The translations under genes and the position numbers were made by a program. 64,000 bases of DNA from Hungatella sp. (GTDB taxonomy: Bacteria; Bacillota; Clostridia; Lachnospirales; Lachnospiraceae), in contig WASS01000020.1 of the NCBI GenBank assembly GCA_009712635.1, positions 877,208-941,207 on the forward strand, written 5' to 3'. The notes under the pieces were generated by a model. The model searched no databases. It saw only the letters and a program-made list of their open reading frames with translations, and was not told the origin of the DNA. Below are positions 1 to 6,702 of this stretch, one piece after another (position 1 is the stretch's first letter; each line of letters opens with the position of its first letter).

Positions 1-22
1 GTTTCTGATATGTATCGGCCAT
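1..22 (-). CDS. First seven codons of an unidentified gene, cut by the left edge
   Basis: An ATG at 22-20 follows a GTGAGG ribosome site by five bases and opens a frame reading MADTYQK before the window ends. It lies just beyond the terminator that follows yezD, so it is either a separate unit or a read-through gene of the leader/yezD transcript. Seven residues are too few to name a product. A sulfur-metabolism enzyme would fit the context, but that is only a guess. Confidence 0.45.
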
Positions 23-50
23 CTTTACCTCACTTTCAAAAATTGATAAC

Positions 51-108
51 AAAAAAGACAACCTTCGTCTGATATGCATGATTTTGCTTATCAGAACCTC
101 CGGTTGTC
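51..108 (-). terminator. Intrinsic terminator after yezD
   Basis: On the minus strand GACAACC (108-102) pairs with GGTTGTC (63-57). An inner TCTGATA/TATCAGA pair extends the hairpin, and six T follow at 56-51. It starts four bases after the yezD stop codon. Because another start codon lies 30 bases beyond, it may act as a partial terminator inside an operon. Confidence 0.75.
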
Positions 109-111
109 CAG

Positions 112-276
112 TCAGTCCTTTAATCTGATTTTTTCATTTTTTTCAATCTGTACGATTTTCCCGTCTTGAATGGTTATGGTTATGGAACCATATTTTACAT
201 CTCTCGCCATCTCATTGATCAGATGCAGGTAATCTTTATCCGACTTTGATGAATCTGCATAGGGTATAGGAATCAC
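112..276 (-). CDS. yezD: YezD family (DUF2292) small protein
   Basis: This 54-residue reading frame has the core of the YezD/DUF2292 family: a central YGSITITIQDGKIVQIEKNEK stretch, broken here as YGSITI-TIQDGKIVQIE, followed by a KIRL end. The family is about this length and is often found near sulfur assimilation genes; its biochemical role is not settled. The start is uncertain. GTG at 276 is the only candidate after an in-frame stop at 283-285, and its ribosome site (GAGAGAAG) sits very close to it. A nearby ATG is out of frame, so a small indel upstream is possible. It lies behind the Cys-rich leader and its terminator, which suggests cysteine-dependent read-through expression. Confidence 0.65.
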   Translation of the reverse strand: MIPIPYADSSKSDKDYLHLINEMARDVKYGSITITIQDGKIVQIEKNEKIRLKD

Positions 277-360
277 CTTCTCTCATTTCATAATGGTTGA
301 CTGGTGTTAGCCCCGGGCGGTATGCAAATGTTGATGATCTGATTTTCTCATTAACATTTT

Positions 361-394
361 TTTATAAAAAAAACAGGTACAATTGAAGTACCTG
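361..394 (-). terminator. Leader terminator, probable attenuator of yezD
   Basis: Minus strand: CAGGTAC (394-388), a seven-base loop, GTACCTG (380-374), then eight T. A second TACCTG copy at 421-416, three bases after the leader stop codon, can pair with the 5' arm (CAGGTA) and would prevent the terminator. This three-segment layout is that of a translation-controlled attenuator. Confidence 0.8.
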
Positions 395-423
395 CCACCC
401 CCTCAGTAACGGACTCAGGTATT

Positions 424-534
424 TTAATGCATAGAAAAACAAACTGTATTCTTACACTCGAACTCAGCTTTACAACAACAACTCATCTGATATGTAAATT
501 GAAAATTCTTTGTATTAATTACAGAATTTTTCAT
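424..534 (-). CDS. Cys-rich 36-residue leader peptide
   Basis: A 36-codon frame starting at ATG 534 has a strong ribosome site (GGAGAGG, ten bases upstream). Five cysteine codons, all TGT, encode C19-C20-C21, C27 and C32 around the segment SCCCKAEFECKNTVC. It has its own consensus promoter (592-620) and ends three bases before a sequence that can compete with the downstream terminator hairpin. No signal peptide or modification enzyme is nearby. I read it as a regulatory leader whose translation senses charged tRNA-Cys and controls transcription into yezD. A Cys-rich metal-binding or RiPP-like peptide is the alternative. A second leader of the same length precedes the cysteine importer at 14164-14274, which favours the regulatory reading. 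Confidence 0.75.
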   Translation of the reverse strand: MKNSVINTKNFQFTYQMSCCCKAEFECKNTVCFSMH

Positions 535-591
535 ATGCTTATTACCTCTCCTTTGCATTCCCTATTAAAGTTATATGTTAATATGCTTTGA

Positions 592-620
592 ATTATAATC
601 TTATCTGATTAAGTTGTCAA
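592..620 (-). promoter_or_regulatory. Consensus SigA promoter of the Cys leader
   Basis: TTGACA at 620-615 and TATAAT at 597-592 on the minus strand are separated by exactly 17 bases. Transcription should start near 585, about 50 bases before the leader ATG. Confidence 0.85.
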
Positions 621-680
621 TCTTTTTTTTATTTTTTATTTTCTCGCATCGCTTCACTGGTTCTCATTAATAAGCAGAAT

Positions 681-730
681 AAAGAAAAACCAGAGATGCA
701 AAGACAGAATATTCTGCTTTACTCCTCTGG
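681..730 (-). terminator. Intrinsic terminator of sulP
   Basis: Minus strand CCAGAG (730-725) pairs with CTCTGG (695-690). An inner AAAGCAGAAT/ATTCTGTCTTT pairing gives a long hairpin, followed by TTTTTCTTT. It lies 22 bases after the sulP stop. Confidence 0.85.
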
Positions 731-751
731 TTTATAATCCTAATAGTCAAA

Positions 752-2386
752 TCACATGGCTTTTGCCATCAAAAGCGCCTCATCAATGCATCCTGCCAGG
801 TTCTCTCTCCCCACGGACTCCAAAAAGCCCGCCCGTTCCATCATGGACATGGGCTGGTCATTAACATGGGATAAAATAAGGGTCACATGCTTTCTTTTTA
901 AATTCTGATTTAATTTTTCCAGACTTTTTAATGCAGTCGCATCCATAGCCGGAACACTTCTCATTCTAAGAATCAGAACTCGTTTCCCCTCTTCTATTAT
1001 CAGCTGGGAAATCTTTTCCGCTGCCCCAAAGAACATGGGACCGCTTACTTCAAAAACAGCAACATGCTTTGGCACAGGTTTTAAGTCTATGGATTCGCTG
1101 CTGTTTTCTTCATCCTCTAAGTACTTCCAGCTGCTTACTTCTGTCACATCAGCCATACGTTTCATGAACAGCAGAGAAGCAAATAAAATTCCGACTGCAA
1201 TGGCTGTCACCAGATCAAAAGCAACGGTAAATACGAAAGTAACAAGAAGCACGGACCAGTCACTCTTGGGTGCTGTCTTCAAGATGGAAAGAAAGACCCT
1301 CCACTCACTCATGTTATAAGCTACCATAAAGAGTATAGCAGCGATAGCCGGCATGGGAATTAAAGCCGCATAAGGCATTAAAAATACTAGAACCAGAAGA
1401 AGCATCACTGCATGAACCATGCCTGCTACAGGTGTTCTTCCGCCGTTTTTTATGTTAGCAGCAGTTCTTGCTATGGCTCCAGTTGCTGGAATTCCGCCAA
1501 AAAGAGCGGAACAGATATTACCGGCTCCCTGGGCAACCAGCTCCATATTGGAATTATGTCTGCTTCCTACCATTCCGTCTGCAACTACGCAGGATAATAA
1601 AGATTCTACCGCTGCCAGAACCGCTATGGTCATTGCATCCGGCATTACCTTTTGTACCATGGCAAGAGAAAATACAGGAAGATGAAAGGTGGGAAGATCC
1701 GATGATATGGTGTACAAATCTCCGATGGTATTTACCGGAAGGTGAAACACTTTTACAAGACCCGCCGTTAGGATAACGGCAATCAGTGACGGCGGTATGG
1801 TCTTAAAAAATCTGGGCCATACAATCAAAACAATGAGCGCTGTAAATCCCACTGCAAGAGCCATGGGATTGAGGGTACCAATGCTGTGTACCACCTCACT
1901 GACTTTTCCAAGAGTTTCGATTGGGGCATGCCCAAAGGTAAGTCCCATAAAATCCTTGATCTGACCAATGAATATAGTAACAGCGATTCCTGTGGTAAAT
2001 CCCGTGGTAATGGTATATGGAATAAAGCGGATCAGGCTTCCCATACGCAGAAATCCCATGATAAGCAGAAAGATTCCTGCCATAATGGTTGCCATAACCA
2101 GCCCGTCAAAACCGTTTTTCGCTGCAATCCCCGCTACGATCGATGCAAATGCAGCGGTGGGACCTGCAATCTGGACCTTGCTTCCTCCCAGAAAAGAGAT
2201 CACAAAACCGGCGGTAATGGCGGTGTAAAGCCCCTGCTCCGGTGTAACACCGCTTGCTAATGCCAGGGCAATGGAAAGCGGAAGGGCAATAATCGCTACA
2301 ATGATTCCGGAAACGAAGTCTTTAAAAAACTGTTCCTTCGTATAATGCTTCATTGATAAAAAAAACTGAGGTACCAAATCTTTCAT
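752..2386 (-). CDS. SulP family anion (sulfate) permease with STAS domain
   Basis: The 544-residue protein has the SulP layout. Residues about 20-420 form a bundle of hydrophobic helices that begins with the SulP signature region (IIAIPLSIALA, then GGSKVQIAGPTAAF near 67-80). Residues about 440-540 are a cytoplasmic STAS domain (VAVFEVSGPMFFGAAEKI and MDATALKSLEKL). SulP proteins move sulfate, bicarbonate or dicarboxylates; sulfate is suggested by the sulfur genes around it but is not shown by the sequence. It has its own promoter at 2431-2459 and a terminator at 681-730, so it is monocistronic. GAGG lies about eight bases upstream of the ATG. Confidence 0.9.
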   Translation of the reverse strand: MKDLVPQFFLSMKHYTKEQFFKDFVSGIIVAIIALPLSIALALASGVTPEQGLYTAITAGFVISFLGGSKVQIAGPTAAFASIVAGIAAKNGFDGLVMATIMAGIFLLIMGFLRMGSLIRFIPYTITTGFTTGIAVTIFIGQIKDFMGLTFGHAPIETLGKVSEVVHSIGTLNPMALAVGFTALIVLIVWPRFFKTIPPSLIAVILTAGLVKVFHLPVNTIGDLYTISSDLPTFHLPVFSLAMVQKVMPDAMTIAVLAAVESLLSCVVADGMVGSRHNSNMELVAQGAGNICSALFGGIPATGAIARTAANIKNGGRTPVAGMVHAVMLLLVLVFLMPYAALIPMPAIAAILFMVAYNMSEWRVFLSILKTAPKSDWSVLLVTFVFTVAFDLVTAIAVGILFASLLFMKRMADVTEVSSWKYLEDEENSSESIDLKPVPKHVAVFEVSGPMFFGAAEKISQLIIEEGKRVLILRMRSVPAMDATALKSLEKLNQNLKRKHVTLILSHVNDQPMSMMERAGFLESVGRENLAGCIDEALLMAKAM

Positions 2387-2430
2387 TTCTTCATCCTCTG
2401 TCTATTATAAAATTTTTATAAACTTTTTAT

Positions 2431-2459
2431 AATATAACGTTCCAGATAAAAGAAAGCAA
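2431..2459 (-). promoter_or_regulatory. Promoter of sulP
   Basis: TTGCTT (2459-2454) and TATATT (2436-2431) on the minus strand, 17 bases apart, lie in the gap between the Crp-type gene and sulP. The transcribed leader is very AT-rich, with overlapping TTATAAA/TTTATAA motifs. Confidence 0.6.
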
Positions 2460-2496
2460 GTTTATTTTTCATGTTCTTTAAATAGTACATACAAGT

Positions 2497-3165
2497 TCAT
2501 CTTAAACTATGGGCTGCCAGCACCTCTAAACCCTTTTCATCAAGAAGCTCTACGGTCCCTCTTGTAATCTTCACCAGACTCTCGCCCTGAAACAGGCGAA
2601 GCAGACGGGTTACCACCTCTCTGGCAGTGCCTAAGTGGCGGGCGATCTGTTCATGGGTAATGGAAAGCTCCATCGTATCATTGAGCCTGCACTCTTCCAG
2701 TAAGAATGCAGCCAGTCTTCCATCCATCTTTTTGTTCATCACCTGATCCATCAGCCACATCACATCGGAGAATCTGGATGCCATCAGTTCATTGGTGAAG
2801 TTTGAGACTACGGCTGATTCTTCCATTAAATCTCGATAGATATCAGCTGGAATCTGGTACACTACCGTATCCTGTTCTGCTTCCACAGTTACATCAAACT
2901 GAATGTTCTTCACCATACAGGATCCTGAGAACAGACAGATATCCCGCTCAAACAGCCGGTATAAAGTCAGTTCCCGGCCTTCATCCGATATGGTAAACAC
3001 TCTTAACTGACCTTCTGTTACAAGAAGAAAACCGCTGCACTCATCGGATTCCCCATGTACCAGCATTCCCTTTTGGAATCTTAATTTTTTGGATTTGGCT
3101 GACAGCTTTTCTCTCTGTTTCTCTGTAAGTTTGTTCCAAAAAGGAAGATAATCTCCCAGTGTCAT
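2497..3165 (-). CDS. Crp/Fnr family transcription regulator coupled to the FokI-like gene
   Basis: The protein has 222 residues. Residues about 15-120 form a cyclic-nucleotide-binding-type beta-roll, and about 165-205 a Crp-type winged helix (ITHEQIARHLGTAREVVTRLL). No N-terminal Fnr-like cysteine cluster is present, and I cannot see a clear cAMP phosphate-binding motif, so the effector is unknown. The ATG overlaps the stop of the FokI-like gene (ATGA), implying one transcript and translational coupling. Such placement suggests a regulator of the restriction gene, comparable in role to controller proteins of restriction-modification loci. It could instead regulate sulP downstream; I cannot tell which from sequence. 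Confidence 0.85.
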   Translation of the reverse strand: MTLGDYLPFWNKLTEKQREKLSAKSKKLRFQKGMLVHGESDECSGFLLVTEGQLRVFTISDEGRELTLYRLFERDICLFSGSCMVKNIQFDVTVEAEQDTVVYQIPADIYRDLMEESAVVSNFTNELMASRFSDVMWLMDQVMNKKMDGRLAAFLLEECRLNDTMELSITHEQIARHLGTAREVVTRLLRLFQGESLVKITRGTVELLDEKGLEVLAAHSLR

Positions 3166-4916
3166 AGTATCAAACCTCCCTGTAATGATAGGTGTGGAAA
3201 TATAATCTCATCGTTATGATCAAACAATTGGAAAAATTCCTCATAGCTCATTGTACCTGATTTTAACTGTTCTGCCATAATAAGCAGATTTGCCGAATTC
3301 ACTGCTGCTCCTTTGATACCGGAACGCATGGAGATATGATTTAATCTGTCCTTAAAACCTCCGGTAAATTCTCCGGACAGGAAGGCGAACCGAAATGTTT
3401 TCACACCCTCATCAAAGATGTTCCACCAGCAGTTAGGATTAAGCAGCTCACTTCGTTCCTTATTCTCTTCTATATATCGGTACATCTCATCGGCTTGCTT
3501 GATAGGAAGGGAATACCCCTTTCCATAAGCCTTATTGTCGATGATCAGACCGTTGTCTTCATAGTAAATGCAGACATCCGGCTTTCTGGTATCTCCAAGT
3601 CTTCCACCAAGAAAGGACAGCTCCGCTGTAAGAAGCTGGGCTGTCTGTATCTCGTAATCCCGGTCGGAGGTGCCGTCAAAGCCTAAATCCAGCAGAATTA
3701 AATACTTATGGTCCACATGTGACAAGCAGGATCGTAAATAATCCTTCAGTATGGATACCTGGGATTTTACTGGGAGGAAAGACTGGGTTTCCGGAAATAA
3801 AAGTCCCGTAATCTCATCTGTAATCCGATATGTATCTCTGGTCTTTTGGACCTGCAGCCCGATATTTTCCAGACTCTTGATATCATCAAGTATGGTATCT
3901 GCCTCTTCCTCTATCCCCTTCTGCTTTAAATACTCCTGAATCTGCATAGGAGTGAGGGGCGACTTTTCCAGACACAATATAATATGAGCCCGCCGGTTTC
4001 TTAAGTATTCCCGGTCTGCTGCTTTGGTCGCCAGCATATCCCACATTACCCGCTTTGGTACTTTTTTGTATCTGGATACTCCTGTTATATGATTGCATAT
4101 GGTTCTTCCCTTTAGTGTGAGCTGATACGACTGGGGAATTACCTCTGTCTCTTCCTTGTGCCCGTACAGACCGGGTATCTCTTTTGGAACTTTCCTTACC
4201 CACCCTACAGAAATCAGCCAGCTGCAAATGGTTCTGACGTATTTGTCGCTGGTTCCTTCCGTGTCCTGAAGCAGCTTTGTCTTTTCTTCCTTCTCTTCTG
4301 CCGCTGCAAGTCCCTCTAAAATCATGGACTGGGGAATGGAAGTAAAACCGGCTTCTCCGATAAAACCAAGCCTGGCTCCTATCTCGAATTTGGTCATATG
4401 CCCTTCCTTCATCAGAAGGGACAGCACTCTGCATACCGGAGGATAGGAAAGAAGGGCTGTTTTTAATACTTCCTCTTCCTCTTCACTCCCTTCCTCTGCC
4501 TCAGCATACTGCCTGCCTAAAACGGATAAGGAGCATTCATCAGCCGCCCTGTCATAATCCAGAAAACCAATGCTGACCGCCCATCTTATAAATGAATCTG
4601 CCGGCCAGTCAGACTGATACTCCTTTCTCTGTCCGGGAAGTACCGCCTGTATGATGCCGGAACAGGGCGCATTGCTTCTGGTGTAACCTTTCGGTGTACC
4701 TTTTCCTTTTAAATGGGTATAGGGAATGCGGATTTCCTCATGATCCAGTTCCTTTATAAATTCCTCCCGTTTGTCCTCATCCTTTATAAGTCGTGGAATC
4801 TTGTCCGTTTTCAGCAGCCGGTTTATTCTGGAATCCGGTACAAATACGGATACCACATTTTTCAAATTGTCCAGGGTATAGGCCTCCTGTACCCAGCCAA
4901 ATGTTCTCTCAGCCAC
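3162..4916 (-). CDS. Full-length FokI-like type IIS restriction endonuclease
   Basis: The 584-residue protein follows FokI from end to end. The N-terminal recognition part begins RTFGWVQ and contains TRSNAPCSGIIQA, GEAGFTS and EGTSDKYVR blocks. The C-terminal cleavage domain (about 435-575) carries RKPD (D447) and IIDNKAY (D460, K462), the PD-D/ExK site, then QADEMYRYIEEN. There D476 and R480 match the residues FokI uses for dimerisation (D483, R487 in FokI). Of the FokI base-contact positions I recall, Q12, R79, Q95, W105, E220 and K225 appear conserved, whereas N13 aligns with E and N217 with Q. Recognition of GGATG or a close variant is therefore plausible but unproven. Start is GTG with GAGGAA upstream. 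No DNA methyltransferase is encoded in the window, which is odd for an apparently intact enzyme. Confidence 0.93.
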   Translation of the reverse strand: MAERTFGWVQEAYTLDNLKNVVSVFVPDSRINRLLKTDKIPRLIKDEDKREEFIKELDHEEIRIPYTHLKGKGTPKGYTRSNAPCSGIIQAVLPGQRKEYQSDWPADSFIRWAVSIGFLDYDRAADECSLSVLGRQYAEAEEGSEEEEEVLKTALLSYPPVCRVLSLLMKEGHMTKFEIGARLGFIGEAGFTSIPQSMILEGLAAAEEKEEKTKLLQDTEGTSDKYVRTICSWLISVGWVRKVPKEIPGLYGHKEETEVIPQSYQLTLKGRTICNHITGVSRYKKVPKRVMWDMLATKAADREYLRNRRAHIILCLEKSPLTPMQIQEYLKQKGIEEEADTILDDIKSLENIGLQVQKTRDTYRITDEITGLLFPETQSFLPVKSQVSILKDYLRSCLSHVDHKYLILLDLGFDGTSDRDYEIQTAQLLTAELSFLGGRLGDTRKPDVCIYYEDNGLIIDNKAYGKGYSLPIKQADEMYRYIEENKERSELLNPNCWWNIFDEGVKTFRFAFLSGEFTGGFKDRLNHISMRSGIKGAAVNSANLLIMAEQLKSGTMSYEEFFQLFDHNDEIIFPHLSLQGGLIL

Positions 4917-4928
4917 GTTTTATTCCTC

Positions 4929-4947
4929 ACTGTAGTTTTCTTACAGT
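4929..4947. promoter_or_regulatory. Palindromic operator over the FokI-like gene promoter
   Basis: A perfect inverted repeat ACTGTA-N7-TACAGT overlaps the -10 box (4950-4945) and the presumed start point. It is placed where a repressor would block transcription. The Crp-family regulator at the end of the same operon is an obvious candidate, though the half-site is not the classical Crp TGTGA. Confidence 0.55.
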
Positions 4948-4973
4948 ATAGCATAGGCAGAACAGATAGGCAA
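4945..4973 (-). promoter_or_regulatory. Promoter of the FokI-like/Crp operon
   Basis: TTGCCT (4973-4968) and TATACT (4950-4945) on the minus strand are 17 bases apart, with an extended -10 TG one base upstream of TATACT. It lies in the 69-base gap after the DUF4317 gene. Confidence 0.7.
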
Positions 4974-4985
4974 AATATTTTGTCC

Positions 4986-6149
4986 CTATTCTTCTGCCTC
5001 TCCTTCGTAAGAATGCTGGGCTGCGATTGGTCTCACAGTTATACCGTTGATTTCCACATGCTCACTGATCCCGATTACGATACATGGGCGCCCCTCGATC
5101 ATGCGGTTTTCCACCAGATAAGTTTTATCCGGAGCAACCTTGATACTCACATCTGTGGTCTTGATTTCAAAGCTCCTTGCATTGACTATATTGGAAGCAA
5201 GAAATCCCGGACTTTTCTCCTGTTCTTCCTGAGTGAACCGCTGTTCTAATTCCTCAAGCTTCTCCTGGGTTGCGCCATTGTTCTCCAGAAGCTTCTTCAT
5301 CTGGTATTTATCAATGGTAAAGGGCGCCGGTTCATCTTTTGTCTCTTCCAGCATCTCGTTGATGGTATCATGAATGTTCTTTACTGTCTCAAAATCACAG
5401 TTTTCTCCCAGAGTCTCCTCAATTATGGTCTGGAAGGTCTCCTTCTGGCTCTTTGCTGTCATTGGAATCACGCAGCCTAAAAGTTCGTCAATCAGGCGCT
5501 CCGGCAGCAGTTCCGGATTCTTGGAATAATAGACAAGTCCATGAATATCCGTATTACGGTCTGTAAATGCAGGAAATAAAAATCCGGTCTCCGGTGCTTC
5601 CACGATCCAGTCTCTGTTTCTGTTCTCGATTACATTGGCCTGGGAGTTGTAACATAGGCCTGCCTTTGACAGCTTCACCGGACAGATGGTGCACTGGATA
5701 AATTCATAAACAAAATCAGAGGCATCGTACATCTCCAGTCCATCGGAAGATCTTGCCGGTATATCATAGGCACAGTGAATCAGGATGATGTAATAGTTCT
5801 CGCCGTAATCATAGCTTGCAATCACCTTATCGTAAAACTCTTCAATCAGGCCGTCATCCTTTAACTGGCTGTCCCTTAGTTTTAACAGAAAATTCTGTGT
5901 TCCTCCCTCTTCTTCTGTATGGAGAGGAAATTCCATATTCACCAGATTTTTTCCCAATGTACCAGAAAGGGCGCTTTTAAAAATAGTAAAATATTTAAAT
6001 GCCTCCTCCTCTGGAAGAGAAAGAAAGGCCTCCTTTAATTCTGTCCGTTTATTCTTTTCTGCGTCTACATAGCAGCCGCAGATCCGGCTGATGGCGCAGT
6101 TCGCCGGTGTAAAAAGCTTTTTTAATTCGCTTGCTTCTTTCTTGTTCAT
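4986..6149 (-). CDS. DUF4317 domain protein
   Basis: This 387-residue soluble protein begins MNKKEASELKKLF and contains the CAISRICGCYVD segment typical of DUF4317, a family common in Clostridia with no established function. It is mostly acidic, has no signal peptide and no membrane segment. AGGAGAG stands about eight bases upstream of the ATG. It sits directly upstream of the FokI-like gene, but that gene has its own promoter, so a functional link is not implied. Confidence 0.85.
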   Translation of the reverse strand: MNKKEASELKKLFTPANCAISRICGCYVDAEKNKRTELKEAFLSLPEEEAFKYFTIFKSALSGTLGKNLVNMEFPLHTEEEGGTQNFLLKLRDSQLKDDGLIEEFYDKVIASYDYGENYYIILIHCAYDIPARSSDGLEMYDASDFVYEFIQCTICPVKLSKAGLCYNSQANVIENRNRDWIVEAPETGFLFPAFTDRNTDIHGLVYYSKNPELLPERLIDELLGCVIPMTAKSQKETFQTIIEETLGENCDFETVKNIHDTINEMLEETKDEPAPFTIDKYQMKKLLENNGATQEKLEELEQRFTQEEQEKSPGFLASNIVNARSFEIKTTDVSIKVAPDKTYLVENRMIEGRPCIVIGISEHVEINGITVRPIAAQHSYEGEAEE

Positions 6150-6192
6150 GAAAGGTACTCTCCTGTCTTAACGCTGTCTGTTTCCTTGGATA

Positions 6193-6230
6193 CGACCAAA
6201 AAGCCCACGGACCAAAGGTCTGTGAGCTTT
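6193..6230 (-). terminator. Terminator of the desulfoferrodoxin gene
   Basis: Minus strand: a 14-base stem (6230-6217 with 6213-6200, two wobble or mismatched positions) and a three-base loop are followed by a T run. It is ten bases past the desulfoferrodoxin stop. Confidence 0.8.
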
Positions 6231-6240
6231 TTAATTCTAT

Positions 6241-6615
6241 TTATTTCTCTGCTTTCCACAATCCGTGCAGATTGCAGTACTCATAGGCTGCAACAACCTC
6301 GTCGCCTTCACACATCATGAATTTGGCAACTGGTTTGTCACCAGGATTTAAAATCTTTCTCTGGTTGCCCATCTTTGTCTCCAATACAATCCAGCCAATG
6401 AAATGTTCAGGCAGCATGGGATGCTCTACAGAACCGACCGTAACCGTAATGCTCTGACCATCAATTTCGATAACCGGTACATGTTTCTCAGTGGCTGCAT
6501 CTGTGGTATTGGCTTTCATCTCCTGCATGTTGTCTCCGCAACAGGTAATTGTGCCGCCTTTTTCTTCTACAACCGCTACAATATTTCCGCAATGATTACA
6601 CTTTAAAAACTTCAT
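6241..6615 (-). CDS. dfx: Desulfoferrodoxin (superoxide reductase)
   Basis: The 124-residue protein reduces superoxide to hydrogen peroxide without making oxygen, a standard defence of anaerobes. The N-terminal rubredoxin-like iron site is C6-x2-C9 with C25-C26. The catalytic iron site ligands are H45, H65, H71, C114 and H117 (motifs EKHVP, EHPMLPEHFIGW and CNLHGLW). The frame is open for 14 codons upstream, but AAGGAGGG lies six bases before the ATG at 6615, which fixes this start. It has its own promoter and terminator. Confidence 0.95.
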   Translation of the reverse strand: MKFLKCNHCGNIVAVVEEKGGTITCCGDNMQEMKANTTDAATEKHVPVIEIDGQSITVTVGSVEHPMLPEHFIGWIVLETKMGNQRKILNPGDKPVAKFMMCEGDEVVAAYEYCNLHGLWKAEK

Positions 6616-6661
6616 GTGAATACCCTCCTTTTTCTTCTGACTGCTGTGATTTTGCATGGTA

Positions 6662-6690
6662 ATTATACCATAAATCCCACAATCTTACAA
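6662..6690 (-). promoter_or_regulatory. Promoter of desulfoferrodoxin
   Basis: TTGTAA (6690-6685) and TATAAT (6667-6662), spacing 17, with an extended TG before the -10. No PerR-like operator is obvious. Confidence 0.8.
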
Positions 6691-6702
6691 CACAATCCTC
6701 CT

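Noticed and set aside
424-534. RiPP or bacteriocin precursor
   Set aside because: No modification enzyme, protease or transporter is nearby, and promoter, terminator and the competing TACCTG segment fit a regulatory leader better; a second Cys leader on a cysteine-type importer agrees.
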